Part shown: positions 44,381-61,626 of the stretch, one piece after another
Layout of the letters: each line of letters begins with the position of its first letter
Numbering within the stretch: position 1 is the first letter of the stretch
Assembly (NCBI GenBank): GCA_963920765.1
Contig: OY987247.1
Coordinates: forward strand, 248,001-312,000
From: Ulota crispa
Taxonomy: Eukaryota; Streptophyta; Bryopsida; Orthotrichales; Orthotrichaceae
Direction of reading: 5' to 3'
DNA length: 64,000 nt
The notes under the pieces: generated by a model
What the model was told of the DNA's origin: nothing
The model's database searches: none
The model's input: only the letters and a program-made list of their open reading frames with translations
Position numbers and translations under genes: made by a program

Positions 44381-45321
44381 GTACTTCAAAATATTTATAG
44401 AAATAGAATCTCTTAGATTGAATTAGAGTCCTTTAGGAATCCTTTTGTAAATCATCAAAATACTTTAAAATATTATTAAAAAAAAAACTATCACAATAGT
44501 TTAGGTTTGTTTTGAAATCTTTCTAAAATCTTTTTGGACCTCATTAAATTTTTTTGAAGTTTTAAAAAGTAAAAGAATTTTTGAAAAAAAAAAGAATCTT
44601 TTAGAAGTTTGAGTGTACATTGACTGGTTTTATTTTCTTTACTTTTCACAATTTGGTTAGATTTAAAATTTGCAGCCTTTAAAGTCAAGTTAAAACATGA
44701 CCATAATAACAAAAAAATCAACAGTTTTCTGTTGATTTAGACACTTTTGGACACAACTTCACTAATTCAACAAAATTTTATATAAAAAGTACAACATTTT
44801 GTTGTTTTAAATACCAAAATTTCTTTACAAACAAATATAAAAGATGCTCCTCAATTCTTTGAAGAAATCATATATGTCCCTCAAGGATTAAAAGTACCAA
44901 AAATATCTTCCCTTTTTGTATAAATATCAACAATGCTTCTAATATATTGGGAAAGTATTAAAAATGCTCCTCAACTATTTTAAATTGTTTATATCTTTGT
45001 GTTATATGATAACCAAGTATATAGTTTAATGCAAATTCTTACAAGAAACCAAAGGTGATTTTTACATTTCAAATAACACAAGGATATGTTTAACATTTCA
45101 AAATATAAGAGCTTTTTTATTAATTTTCCAAAATAATAGGAGTATAATTGATATTCCTACAAAAAATAAGGACTATTTTTTATGTTTCACATATTTTCGG
45201 CGTAAACTTGATATTTTGAAAGACTTAAAGGGTACTTTTAGTATTTTTCCTTCTATTACTAACCAAATGAATTAAAAAAAAAAAACAATTTTATAAAATA
45301 CTTTTATAAGCTTTAAAAGAT

Positions 45322-45734
45322 GGGAATTGATATGTGTACCACACCCTTCCAATTACTATACCACACCATGAGATAAATATTAGATTTCTACCATCAAAAA
45401 GCTGAATTTGAAAATTTTGAATTCAAATTTGGACTTAGAGACCATGGTATTGTCAAGAACCATAAAAGAAGTTGCAATTCAACCACACCCAATGAATAAG
45501 TTTAGTTAGGGAGAAAATTGTTAATTTTACTTTTGTTTATAAAAAAAGATAAACTTTTTCATTGGGTGTTGTTGAATTGCAACTTTTTTTTACGGTCCTA
45601 GACAATATCATGGTCTCTAAGTCCAAATTTGAATTCAAAATTCTCAAACTCAAAGTTTTGATGGTAGAGATCTAAAATTTACCTTGGGGGTGTGGTACAG
45701 TAGTTCAAAGGGTGTGGTTCACATATTAATGCCC
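45322..45734. mobile_element. 413-bp foldback element nested in CACTA copy 3
   Basis: Same unit as in copies 1 and 2, differing by a few bases ('gagataaatatt', 'ttgtcaagaacc', 'ttttttttacgg'). Confidence 0.7.
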
Positions 45735-46275
45735 TTAAAAAATATCCATAACTATTCAAAAATCTATAGAATTTTGATTTTGTAATTGCAAGGTTTTAAT
45801 TCTGTAACTTTTCACGATTTCATGTTATTTGAAGCTATCAAACTACGGAGGCTATTTTAACAGAATAAGGTTCTTTTTACAAAAAAACTAGCACTAAATA
45901 ATAATTATTAATGAATCCAACCTTTGCCTGCAACAATCTTTTTGAGATTTGTGAATTCCAATGAAAATTTATAAACAAAATCAAAAGGATGGAAATAAAC
46001 ACTTTTTTTAAAATTTCTAAACACCTTCTCGGATTTTAAATCTTATATTTTGATAAAGAGATTGAAATCCAAAAAAAATTGTTGAAGGTGAAAGTAAAAT
46101 ATATTTACCAACTTTTTTTAGTTCTAAGTTTTTTGAAAAAAAGTTTTGTAATGGGCGGAAATAGCCTCCAAAGTCTACTAGATTACTAATGATATGAACA
46201 TTTAATGTACAAATAGAATCATGATACCAATGTGTGCATGTGTGTTTGCACATTCTCTAGTGGTTTTTGAGAATG

Positions 46276-46321
46276 TGTTAAAGTTGTGAAGTGTGAGAGG
46301 AGAGGTGGAGGGTTCAAACCC
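46276..46321 (+). other. Degenerate tRNA-like box A/box B in CACTA copy 3
   Basis: Box B GGTTCAAACCC (46311-46321) is intact. Box A has become TGTTAAAGTTG and no longer fits the consensus at its third base. The downstream GC-rich tail contains two 'agctgcccgggggc' copies not found in copy 1. Confidence 0.35.
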
Positions 46322-46637
46322 CACTAACAGGAGCAGCTGCCCGGGGGCAGGGACAGCTGCCCGGGGGCGCGGGTAGCTGCTTGTTCTCTTAAAATTTCAC
46401 ATTTTTGTAAAATAAAAACAAATTCTATGAAATAAAAAATAAAAAATTGAAAAGAAATAGAATTGAACAACATAAAATACGTAATAGAAATCAACAACAA
46501 ATTAACAGAAAATTGTAAATAATCAACAGAAAATCAACAGAAAAGTATCCAAATCAACTTGACCAAATTTACAGAAAAAATCAACAGTTTTTTGTCAAAA
46601 TTTTGTTGATTTTGTGTTGAATTTTCTACTAGTGATA

Positions 46638-49420
46638 CTTGACATTTCTTGATATTTTGGAATGCATAGCACCTTTTTGTTGCATAATCCAAAAACATCT
46701 TAAGCAAAATTCAGACTTACAGTAGTTCAAAATTGATGTTGTAGTCCAAAAGTAGTTAAATATGGCATATTGATTATACATGGCTTGTTTTTTACCCTTA
46801 TACGTGTATTTAGGAATTATCAAATAAGAAATATTTAATATAAAAGGTTTAAGTTAAAGAAAATGACATTGTTGATTCAACACAATTCCTTATAAAGTAG
46901 TGGCTTCTTATTTTTAGTTGGGCTCTCAGTGCTACACTAAACAAAATTATGAACCTTTGCCTTCTTACCTTATGAATTACACATCCAATAAACTTTATGA
47001 TTAATTTTGTTACAACACACATTTCTGACTTTTTTTCTTTTCCAAATTTCCTCTACACCATTTGTCACTGTCTTGTTATGTGCCTAAAACAAATATACTT
47101 AACAAAATGAAAACAAACATCAAGATATTACAATTATGATGTTCCATAAGATATTTAATTTGGTAAATTAGTATTTTTAAAGATTTTTAAAAGTTGGTGA
47201 TTTTTTAATGTAGTAGCTGTTTTCTTAAAACAATGGATGTTTTATGTGTATTGTCCTTGGTATTTTTGTATGATCCAACAAATGCAAAAAGGGAAGATGT
47301 CTTAGTTTTTTTTGAACCACTTCTCTTGAGCACTCATTGATATTCTAGTCATTTTCTACACATCTTGTTATTTTGAAACAATACTTCTTCTTCCCTTTGT
47401 CAGTTGTAGTGCACATGACTATTCCATCTCTTTATTCAATAATCATGACCTACTTTCATGCAAACAATATAAACTAGAAAGGTATGTCTTTCTAATGTAG
47501 TGCTCATTCCCCATATTCACGTCTTAAAGCCCTTGTTATTTCCATTTATCCATGCCCTTTTTGAAACATAAAATGTACAATTCCTTGCTTGTCACTAGAT
47601 AATGCTCTTCTCATTTTCTCTATTAACAAGAACGCAAAGCAAAGATATCATGCACAAAGGTCTTATTCAACAAATAATAAGTATTGGGGAAATTTCTCTT
47701 AGTAAAATGCACACATAAGCACACATATAGATATGAAAGCAAATTTCACTTTATGCACTTACAAAGTTTAGGGTTTTTTTTGTTGACAAATTTTTGCCTA
47801 AATCTTACCTTAACAACTATTACACTATGAAATTTGGGTGAAAATGTCCATGAAATTGCCATCTCCCTCCTCTTGCAAACACCCAATTTGTCAAATTTTG
47901 GATGAAAGTAGTTTATACTAGTGAATTTATTGAATAAACATGTACAAATTGTTCATTTGTTCCAATACTAGCCAAATTTTCTAAACTTGCGTGCATGTTG
48001 GAGTGCAAGTGGCTCTATGTTGATAAAACAAATTGAAAATCCCTACCAAAGTTGCTTAAATGAGGAAATGACTTTTGACCATACATGAACATGCAGATTT
48101 GAGTGTATCTTACTGATTTAGTTTCCTAACTTGGAATTAAAATTGATTTTAAGTTTTGTCTTATTTGCTTAAATAGACACTCATATACATTAAACTTCAA
48201 AACATATGATCAATTTTGAGAGGCATTATAGAGATGTAGTGCCTTCATGTACTATCGGAGGCATGTAGGCTATAGGTAAGTTTTGCTTGAAAACTAGTGG
48301 TAGCTAGGCAGGGACAAGGAAGGAGAATGTGAGGGTAATGTTGGTGTGTTGCAATAGGGACTTTTGTTGATTTCAATGTTGCTTCAGCTTTGCGGACGCT
48401 TATGTGGGCTATGTTTTTGGAAGACCAATCATTTTCTATAAATAACAATGCTAAGTGAATCAAATAATATACTTGGCTTGAGCGGAGCCTAGTCTCTGCC
48501 CTCATGGCCATGAACTTAGCAAGTTTGATGGCTCCCCTTTTTTGGCCATTTACAATTATTTGCCCTACTCCATCATGACAAGCGGTCGTCCTCTAGTTTT
48601 TGTGGAATAAGTTGCCTAGCTAGGTATCAGTGTCTTGCTCCTCTTCTTCTTAGAAAGAAAAAAATAGCAGCTTGTGGGGTTTTGTGCGGTTAAAGGTTGA
48701 AGCACAAGATTTCTTGCTAGTTTTTTTAGTAGGGCGGGTGTGCAAGTGTCCTTGGCATGAGGATTCCTGCAAGAGTTGGTGTAGGAAAGTGAGGGATATG
48801 GCTAGATTTGAGACAATTAGAGGGTTTAGAATCAGGCTGCTTTTGCAAAATCCTAAGCTCATTGAGGAGGAAGTTGCAGCCAACTCGTAGTCTTCAATCT
48901 GCTTCTTTGTGTTGCTTGCATATGTATCCACTGTAAGGTGCTTTTGAACACTGCCATGGATTTGACGCCACGGAGGAGCTCATGATGAGCTTCTTATTGT
49001 TGACAAGTGTTGAGAATTTGCATTGCAATTTAATTCTACCAATACCAGGGAGAAACAACTGCAATGGGCTTCATGTTTTTTCACTCCACTCGACCTCCAA
49101 ATCAATACTGGATTGAGTAACTCTACTAACTTGAGGTACTGCATGGTGAGTCGAGGTCGAATGGGCACTGCCTAGGAGCTCTAGCTATGGTTGTAGCTTG
49201 TTGGAGGCGTGTGCCTGCATTTTGGTGCAATGGCGCAGCCACCCGCAAACTCCACATGCTTGCTAGATGTTGTGGTGCTAGATAAGTTTCTTGTAGTGGC
49301 GCAGCAAAGCCGCTTGAAGGACGTGCAGTGTTTGAAGTTGCTGGATGGGTTAGAGATGGTGATGGTAGAGTACCTACTATGTATGCAACACTTTGTACTT
49401 CTTGCTGCCTTCTGTCGTGG
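46638..49420. other. AT-rich intergenic DNA, nothing recognised
   Basis: No frame gives a recognisable protein. Overlapping frames on both strands at 48.65-48.93 kb are short and uninformative. From about 48.2 kb GC content rises toward the receptor-kinase relic. Confidence 0.45.
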
Positions 49421-49429
49421 TGCCCGCCT

Positions 49430-52130
49430 GCCTAGACAACTACTAGGCGCAATTGCAATTGCAAGGCATGGACGCCAACATTACAACCCTTTGCAAAATG
49501 GAATTGCCTTCCAAGCTGTCATAAGGCTACAACAACTGCTAGGGTATCCAACAATCCTTTGACTTGACCACCATTGCCTTAGGCTTCTCTTTGGTGAAAT
49601 CTGCGCAGCAGAGTTGCGCTGGGGTTTTGGCAAACAAGAACTATCACCATAATGTAGATTGCACGACTTGCACCAAGCAGGTGGCTAGCTTGACGGCCAA
49701 CTTGCAAGCATTCAATGCTAGTAGTACGCAAGGAGGATGTTGGAACTATTACAGCATGTACGTGACCGCCGTGATCAACAGCGCAGGTCCTCTAGATTCC
49801 CACACAATGGTGTGTTTTTTTCCATCTATTTGATTTGCTCAAAGGGAAAGGATCTCATTGGTGTCTACATGGTTGTGGGTGCCATAGCAATTGCGTTGTT
49901 GGTTGTTGCCGGCACTTTGAGCTTCTACTACAAGCATAAACAACGCAAGCTGAAGGAAGAGAAGGCTTTCATTAAACAAAACACTAACCTCCTTGAGGGC
50001 TCCATGTATGCTAGCAATGGATCCATCCTGTTCACAATCAATGAACTTAACCCCTGAGCGCCCAGGCTGTTTTCACAAAAATCAGGGTTTTTGGAGACCG
50101 ACCACTTTGATGCATTATATTTTGGTTAGTCAGACAATCCACAAAAAGTGACCATTGTAAGTAGTAGAGCACCTACTTAGAAAATGGTTGTTAAATTTTG
50201 GGAACAATTTTTCGCGGGAGATGGGAGATAATAACATTTGATCAAACAACATGTGATGACAAAAGCTCATTTTTTGGTAGGTAGTTGCTATTTGATGATT
50301 TTTACAAAATTCTATAAGTCCTAGATTCATCTCAAATTTTGTAAGTAGCAAGATTAGATGTGAATGCACACACTTGTAAATTATTGAAGATTGCACTTCT
50401 TTTTATGTCAAGTTTTAGGACTTCAAATCGCTATTGCACGGAAAACAATGATCGGCACAACTGGTGACGATTGCCATAATAAGGGTCTAGAACATGCTTG
50501 AACCCTTGCCGACAACTTTCCTGCTACCACAAAGCTTACAAGAAGAAGCTTGCAAGGGATATTGACCGGTTGTAGCCTGTAAAACGCTGCTTGCTAGCAC
50601 GCCTCATATGGTGCCATCACTCTCCATATGATGTTTTCACCCAATCAAATTTCTTGTAGCACTTGTACAACATTTGGCTTTCCTTGCCATTATTCCATTG
50701 GCATGGACAACTTGAATGCCTTCATAATTGTAGTTTAAAGTAAAACCAAAAAGTTAGATCTAGTCCCTCAAAATAGGGATTGAAAATAGTAGGAGGCAAT
50801 ATATGGGGCGCTAGGACGCTTAGGGGTTAAAGCCGCCACACACAATTTCCCTTGTGAGATGATTATTGGTTTGGGCGCTTACGAGAATGTCTACAAAAGG
50901 GCCTTGCAAGCGGCGTGGATATGGCCATTAAAGTATAAAGCAAGCATACCATCTCTCTTACCTTGTATACACATTTGACTAGCTGCAATTCCTCAAAACA
51001 TGGTTGTTTGGGCATTATGGGTATGTCAATAACAACCTACCTCTGACATTGACAATTTATTTTATTGATTGGTGTTCTACTATCATGGTGTACAAAGATT
51101 CAAGAATTATTCACCAGCAAGAGATAATGATTTCATGCTCAAAGTGCAAATGATTTCAAGTGTGCGGCACTAAAACTCTGTGAGAAAAATCCACTGAATC
51201 ACTCTACAAAAACATTTGCAAGCACTTAATAGACAAAGCCAGTAAATGACACTTACAAATTTTCATGTTGCCGTTTGTTGCAAATCATTTAAGAAGAATC
51301 AGCCCATCAAAAGTACTCTACAAAAACACAAATATTGCAACGATGAAATTAACTAGAGGCAATCTGAAATGGATGTGTGTAGGTGGCGTTGCAAGGATGT
51401 TGTGTCGCTTGCACAGGTGTGGTGGAAGGGCACCAATGCATCATTTTGATTGACTACATGCCCAACAAGAGCCTGCACAACTATATCTTCAAGTCCAGCA
51501 AGCCACCGCTAGATTGGCCTACACGGCAAAAGATAGCCACATGCTTGGCCAAGGAGCTAGATTATCTATATCATGCTGTGCAGCTTGCCATTTTGCATCT
51601 TGACATCAAGAGCAACAATATTCTTTTGGACATTGACTGTAATGCATGCGTGGCAAACTTCACCTTAGCTTGCTTCACGCCCGAGGGCTTCACGCATGTG
51701 TTGACTCGAGCCACGGGCACGTTTGGGTATGTGGCATCGGAGTACACCATGTAGATGCAACTAACGAAGTGCAACGATGTCTATAGCCTTGGCGTGGTGC
51801 TGCTGAAGCTCATCAGTGGATGCAAGGCATTGCAGGAAGTGAACAACTTCATGCTCATCACAAATTGGGCATGGGTGCTAGTGAAGGCTAGCTAGTGGGA
51901 AGCTGTTTTGTATCTGAAGATGGGCAATTGAGGGTCAGTAGAGGATATGGAGCGGTTTGTGATGCTGGTGCTACTGTGTGCGCACGTGCTGGTGGCTTGC
52001 CAGCCCAACATGATAGGTGCTCTGCGCATTTTGGAGAATGATCAAAAGCTGCCAAGCACTCAAGACATGCCCATCCTCTACAGGGTAGTTGCAAGAAACA
52101 CTTCACAGTTTTGTCTCAAACACCCTTAAA
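49430..52130 (+). pseudogene. Receptor-like kinase pseudogene
   Basis: Order matches a plant receptor-like kinase. A Cys-rich ectodomain reads 'VDCTTCTKQVASLTANLQAF' and 'GGCWNYYSMYVTAVINSAGP' (49.56-49.8 kb, SPARK-like). A transmembrane helix, VYMVVGAIAIALLVVAGTL, lies at 49.87-49.92 kb, then a basic KHKQRKLK stop-transfer and an ELNP juxtamembrane motif. The glycine loop is relic (GLGAYENVYK, 50.87 kb) and the C-lobe lies at 51.38-52.1 kb. The catalytic loop HRDIKSNN is HLDIKSNN (near 51596) and DFG is NFT (near 51656). Frameshifts near 49.82 and 50.91 kb, an insertion-like gap at 50.94-51.35 kb and TAG at 51752-51754 confirm inactivation. Confidence 0.85.
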
Positions 52131-55100
52131 ACTGGTAGTACTATGTAGTACTATGAGCATTTGAATTTTTTTTTATAAATAAAATAAAATATGGAAAATT
52201 TGTAAAGCACTTAAAATAGCATACTTGTGAAAATTTAGACCTAGAAATTTTTTATTCTAAAAGTTATGGGCAAAACAAAATCACCACAAAAAGCCAATTT
52301 CTTTCTTGCTTTTTAGAAAATGGTAAAATAATTCAAAAAAACAAAATAAAAAATGGCCATTTGAGAACCCATTAAACACATTCACATAGTATAATTGCTT
52401 TGCTAAGGAATTATTTTGTATTTTGCCAATGAAGGGAGATAGGATGCCCACTTTGAGATAATGTGGATGCCATGGAAATTATAATTTTGCAAAATCCTTC
52501 TACAAATGCATGTAAGCATGCTCCATAAACAACACCCCTAATTTATAACCCTAGAAAAGCCTTTTTGGACCCAAAATAGTACTAATAACCCCCCAAAATG
52601 GCCAAGGTAGACACCTATTCGGAAGCTGTTCAAAAATAGTAAAATAATTTTAAAAAAATCGTAAAAATTATGGAAGGGTTGTAACTATGACATGTACCTT
52701 CCTTTGAAATTTTAGCTCAAAAGAACTTGCTGCGCAAAAGTTACAAGCCAAAAAGCACCTGCATGAGGTGAAGGGGACAAAAAATAGTACAAGTGTCTCT
52801 TGCAATCACCCTACACCGCCAACCGCGGGGAGATCAAGAGGTTGAGCAATCCCCATGTCCGTCTTGGCAACAATGATTTTGCCACCACATTTCGACCTCA
52901 CAATTGTTTAGTGACACTAGATTCTAATCCTTTAGTGAAACCGCCTCGAAAGGCAGTTGTAAGCTATATGACAAATAATCGCCACACTGCAACAAATCTC
53001 ATCAGCTCAAACCAAACTAGGCTTTGGTTTCTTGCAGACGTCATCACAACCAAAGCCAACCTGACCTTTGATTGTTCAAAGGTTAGGTTGAACGAACTCC
53101 ATCTCTTGCATATCTACCTCAAGAATGGAGAGTGATTGAGGCGATTGAGCAATGATAAAACGCAAGCAACAACTATGTATTGACGTAGCCATCTTGATGC
53201 TCAGCTCCTGACTAGTAGTCTATGCATTTTAGAGGCACTATTTTGAGTGTGCAAACTCGTGAGCTATTGCTAAATAATAAGCAAGGATTCATGAGCCATG
53301 AGCTGTGAGCGTAATTTTTTTGTCAAAATATTAAACTTCACTTATAAATGTGTACATAGGACCTTATAATTGCATATTATAAACATTCATCTCTTGAAAA
53401 ATTGTTGTTCTTTAAGTTTTTTCATTATTTTTTAACTCAAAATAGATTTTCGCTCACAAAATCGTGGCTCACCGCTCATAGGCTCATTGTTCTACGCTCA
53501 CAAAATAGCTTACCTCAAAGCTGCAGACGGCTCAATTAGTTTTGCCATCGTCGGAAAACACTGCAAGATTTTAAATTTGTATCACATTGGTAATCCTTAG
53601 ACAATTGTGATAAGTACTGGGCCAAATATAGGGCTTGGTTTGGTTCTCGATGGCACGGTACCGATTCAAAGTTTATTTGTAGTCAAGATTTTGAGTTTGC
53701 GCTCTGGCTGTGTTGTCATGAGCTGTGCTGGTCGGCTGCGTCCACACCGCCACTCTCATTGAATTCAAACGTTTTTCCAGTCACTTCTAAAGACGGCCCG
53801 TTTTTGGTGGCAGACTCCTCGGTCAAGTTTTGGGATGTGGATTTAGGGTTTGATGATATTTTTGTTACATGACCTTTTGTCTCCCATACCTTGTGACTCC
53901 TCTTTCTTTCCCTTTCCCCTTCCATGGTGCTCCTCCTCTTTTCGGCTTTTCTATCCACGCATCATCCTCCTCATGTGCACTCTCTTTCTACTCGTTGTTG
54001 ATAGCGACCATATGACCATGCTCTCCCCATCAACGTGTGCTCCTCCAACCAATCCTTCTTGTCAGCTTCGGCAGATTCTTCGCCGCGGTTGGTTTCAGCG
54101 AGGGTGATCGTTGAAAGACGCCACAAATTCGGAACCAAGCCATCGTGGAACTGTAGTGCATGCCTCAATGTTTATACTCTGCAACAGGAGTAGTAGTTCC
54201 ATGAGTCTGCGAGAGACGCCACCCTTTCGATGATGATCCATGGCGGTTTTGCCGACTCTGCATGCTCCTCAGCACTGTCGGGCCCGCAAGCATGTTGGAG
54301 GTGGCGATTGCGCTTGTTATTTTGTCTGGCATCGTCAGCATCACGATTTCCGGCGTGTAGGGACTTCCTTATGATCGGTTTCGGCACCAGCTCCTACTCT
54401 CTTTAACAACTCATTTCTCCAACAACATGCGATGTTTTGGGTGAGTGTTGCGCACTACTCCCAAAATGCTTCTTCCAAACTGTTCATTGAATTAATTGTT
54501 GTAGGTTTCTTTGCGAGAGCTTTAAGAGAACCGCTCGTGGCAGCAACCTCTGCTGAGCGGAATTCTTTGACTCTTCAGGCTCCCAATCTCGCATCTAAAC
54601 ATTGCAGAGCATGTCTCTGCAATGCGGAGGTATAAGGTATATCCTCGCAGTTTTGTTAAGAAGAAGCACGTGTCGTTTAGCATTCAGATTCAAATCACTG
54701 GCCAATCGCATTGTGTGGCCGTTGAATCAACAAATTTGGAAGAAGTTGTGAGTTAATGTAAACCTAATCGATATGTTCACAAAACCCTAATACGCATGTG
54801 TCTTCTTGAACTTGGTTGTCCACCTCCTCTCACGAAACCCTTAATCCTGTTCTAGAATTCCTGACACGGCTTATTCGGATTGTGTTAATGGCTAAGCCGA
54901 ATGTATGCTTCAGGTCTTTGCAAATCGGGTGTAAACACTAGCGTGGGGTCGGTTTTGTCCTCCATCGTCTTGGGGTTTCATAGAGCCTGCGAAGATAGGA
55001 TGCGTAGGGATGTCGATGATCAGCTGTATTAACGCAAACGTAAGCGCACAAGCTGCTAGCTGGACTTTCACTCCAATTTGGAGCCCAATTGTCGAGATAC

Positions 55101-55420
55101 AGAAATTGTGCAATGGTCACGGTTTTGTCAATGGTAGATACCATGATCTTGAAAAGAGAAGGGTGACAGGAGAGAGCAAAGCCACGTGCTGTTTGACTAA
55201 GGACCATGTGTGCTATGAGACCAAGGTCGCACTGAGACGAGAATGAAAAGCCCACGTGGAGCTCTGTCCAGTGAACTAAGAGCTTTGTCAAATAGAAGTT
55301 GCCCGTGCAAACTGTGGAAGAGCATTCATTTTTGCATGCTTTGACCTAGGGTTCTGTCAGTATTAGTGCTGCTGCTGTATCTGTTTTGGCAATATTGACG
55401 GTTGACTGTCTGCTTTGTGC
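52131..55420. other. Intergenic DNA upstream of adenosine kinase
   Basis: 52.1-52.8 kb is AT-rich without features. The open frame at 52800-53135 ends 'LNELHLLHIYLKNGE', but I do not recognise it. From about 53.7 kb the GC content rises and short frames appear on both strands without homology. This should include the adenosine kinase promoter and possibly a 5' exon, which I could not locate. Confidence 0.4.
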
Positions 55421-55426
55421 GTGTGA

Positions 55427-58763
<3,337 letters not shown>

Positions 58764-61406
58764 ATTGCCTTGCTCTGCCACATTCCTCGCTCCTGGCAAG
58801 TAAGCTTCCACTTAGAGCTCACATAGAATTGTAATTCTATCTTGTCCTTCTGCTAATTTGAGAGTCACTAGGCTACCTCCTGAGACCTTAGAAGACGACC
58901 TGGACTTCATCCTCATGAAGAATTCTTGTAGGGAAGGAGGGCCACGTTAACCCTCGAAACACGTGATAGTGGAAGGTTTTGGATAAGTGACAAGTTAGGG
59001 TATCTCTTTAAATATGGCGTCTTTTCAGTGGCCCTGCAAGTGGCATCTTATTAACTCCGTTCTCTCTAATGACATGACACTCACTTGAGGGACAAACAGT
59101 TTTCAATTAAGGTTGGTCGATCTATTCGCAAGCAAATGTTTTTGGCATTTTGCATGTTTCTAGAGTTAGTTATTTGCCGTTTTGTGGATAAATTTCTTGT
59201 ATAATGAGGTTGAGTTCAAAGTATTGTGTTTGAAATTTTTATACTAATGTTTTAAGAGGTCAACGTTTAAATGGTGGAGTATTTTAGCTTCTTACTCTGA
59301 TTTTACTCTCGTGACATTGAAAATTTTGCATTACACAATGGACATATTGCAACAGATGAATTATTTGTTGTCTAAATATATGTGGGCAATCTATTAAGTA
59401 CACACTCACTTTAGAATTATACTACTTTGTCAATTACATGCATATATAGAACTTGATGTATGGAATTTTAAAATTTGGATTAGTATAAAAAATGAAGTAA
59501 AAGAACTTTAGAAAAAAAATCTATTTGTTTCCTTATAAGTGTATGAGCTTGAGGGAACTTGATGGGTATGACACTTTTGCAAGACATTGGATTCTTATCT
59601 TTGTAGAGATTGTTAGTTTTTTTTAGAAATTGTTGTAGTTGTCACAATACTAGTTCAAATCTTACTCTAAGTTTGACATTGACATTTGGGTAGAAAGAAT
59701 CATTCTACAACAAAAGACACTCTACAAGAGGCTATAGGTGTAGTTGGGATTTCAGTAAATGCTTGAAGTGATTGTGTGAAAACTTCAAGGTATATTATAA
59801 TGCAAGATTTGCCCATCTAAAATTACAATATTATGCATACATGTCTAAAACTCCACATCTTATACAAGACCTAATTTTTTTTGCCTTAAGCAATTATAAA
59901 TCTTTTTTACAAATAAGAAAAACAAATAATATAATACTTTGTAAGTTGAGTGGTTTATTGATATTAAAGTATGTTTATGAAATTGTATGAAAACCAACTA
60001 GTACATAGCTTGAAATTGGAATTTTGTTTTTATCAAGAGGTTAGAGGGAAGAAATAAACAAATAATCTATTTTTGACAATTCAAAACCATTTTTGTATTT
60101 GATGCAAGTGTTGTAAAGATCACAAATATTTTACACATGTTGTGATGTCAATTGAAAAGTGAATAAATATCTTCTTTTTGCAAAATAGTAAAAGTTAGAA
60201 ACATCCTTTTAGTCATTGAATTGTAATAACAATTTTTTTGTAATTCAAATCTCCAACTATTCCTCAATCCTATCTTATGTACCATGAACAATAAATTCTC
60301 CAAGCTTGCTTCATGAATTCCTACCATCTCATTTATTCAAACATTGTCATTTTCAAATTTCATAGGCCCACGTTGTTCACCTCCAATAGCACAAAAGAAG
60401 GAAATAAACACTCTTGGGTTAAATTGATATGCCACTTTTTTGGACCACTTTGTACCCAATTTTGTAGAAAATGCAATGTAATGCTAGCATGCAAATTGTG
60501 AGACAACCAAAAAAATCACAATTTCAATACAATCAACATTTTTATTAAATACAATTTTGTTTTGACTATTCTCAATTACATGCTAGAGGATGAAACCAAG
60601 TGCATACATCAAAGGTTTTAACTTTTCCCAAAATTATCAAGGTGTAGAATAAACATCAACTTGGACACATGACAACGTGATTTTTTCTCAATTTTTGTAG
60701 TTGTTAAAGGACACAAACCACTTAATAGGCTCACAAACAGGTTAATAACTCAAGCTATCAATTTTATAATATTGAGTGGATTGCAACGTTGTCTTTGGAG
60801 TCTTGCACAAGAAAGAGGAAATACAATATCCTCTACAATACATGCTTTTTAGCATCAAATTCTCACGACCACCAAACAAACTAGCAAAGAATATAAAATG
60901 GTCTAAAATTCAATGACGTATTAGAGATTCCATTTTCATGGAATACTCCAAAATTTTCATGAACTACAATAATGGGCACATGTTTGCAAAAGATGAAAAG
61001 ACCTCATGATCAATCCCAAGAACAAACAAGAAATGTGCAAGTACAAGGCAAGTCATTTTTTAGTAGGTATATTTGCCAAATTTTTACCTTGATTTGACAT
61101 CCTAAAACAATCCTTGAAAATTTGGACACAATTACCAAAATTCATTTAAAGAAACATTGGGTATGCCAATATTCTAATTTTTTTATTAATAGTAGCCAAT
61201 TTTACAAATTAACCGACACACATGGACGGTTGTACCCACTTCTTTCCCTTATGTGCATGCATTCCAAGGTGCACATTGTTTACCTAATGGATGAAATCTT
61301 AAAATCCATTGCGTACAACGTGCATGGTTATAACGCAAAATAAACCTTGAAGAGTCATTGACTAATAAGAAATAGTATCAATGTGTTGGAAGAACTGATA
61401 TGTATT
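58764..61406. other. AT-rich intergenic DNA, nothing recognised
   Basis: Includes the adenosine kinase 3' untranslated region just after 58763, with no canonical AATAAA close by. The rest is AT-rich. Small frames at 59.77-59.99 and 60.31-60.50 kb lack homology that I can recognise. Confidence 0.45.
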
Positions 61407-61626
61407 AAGGTGGAAGCACCTAATACCATCATTGTACCTAGTGACATTACTTTCTATACAAAGTGATCATTCTAGAACTTAAATCTAGGAAGGTCATAGA
61501 GAGCTTATTGTTGTTGACCAAAATAATAACATATCTATGACTTACCTAGATTTGAATTCTAGAATGACCATCTTGTGTAGAGAGTAACTCTATTAGACAC
61601 AATGTTGGTATTGGTGCTTCTACCTT
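61407..61626. mobile_element. 220-bp foldback MITE with ~95-bp arms
   Basis: The left arm starts AAGGTGGAAGCACC and continues through 'aataccat', 'cattctagaac', 'aaatctagg' and 'gtcatag'. The right arm is its imperfect complement, ending GGTGCTTCTACCTT. The arms meet around a ~30-base centre. The whole element would fold into one hairpin. No clean target duplication was found, so the superfamily is open. Confidence 0.7.

Larger units (their letters stand above)
43239..46634. mobile_element. Non-autonomous CACTA element, copy 3
   Basis: Perfect ends CACTAGTAGAAAA (43239-43251) and TTTTCTACTAGTG (46622-46634) are flanked by the direct duplication ATA (43236-43238 and 46635-46637). The 3-bp target duplication is diagnostic of the CACTA superfamily and fixes the classification of all three copies. 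Internal order matches copy 1: subterminal motifs, 10-bp array, 'tttgttgttttaaataccaaaa' module, nested foldback, GC-rich patch. No coding capacity for a transposase is present. Confidence 0.93.

Noticed and set aside
53716..54168. Minus-strand basic protein upstream of adenosine kinase
   Set aside because: Short frames with no recognisable domain and no splice partner. They probably reflect the GC-richer promoter region.
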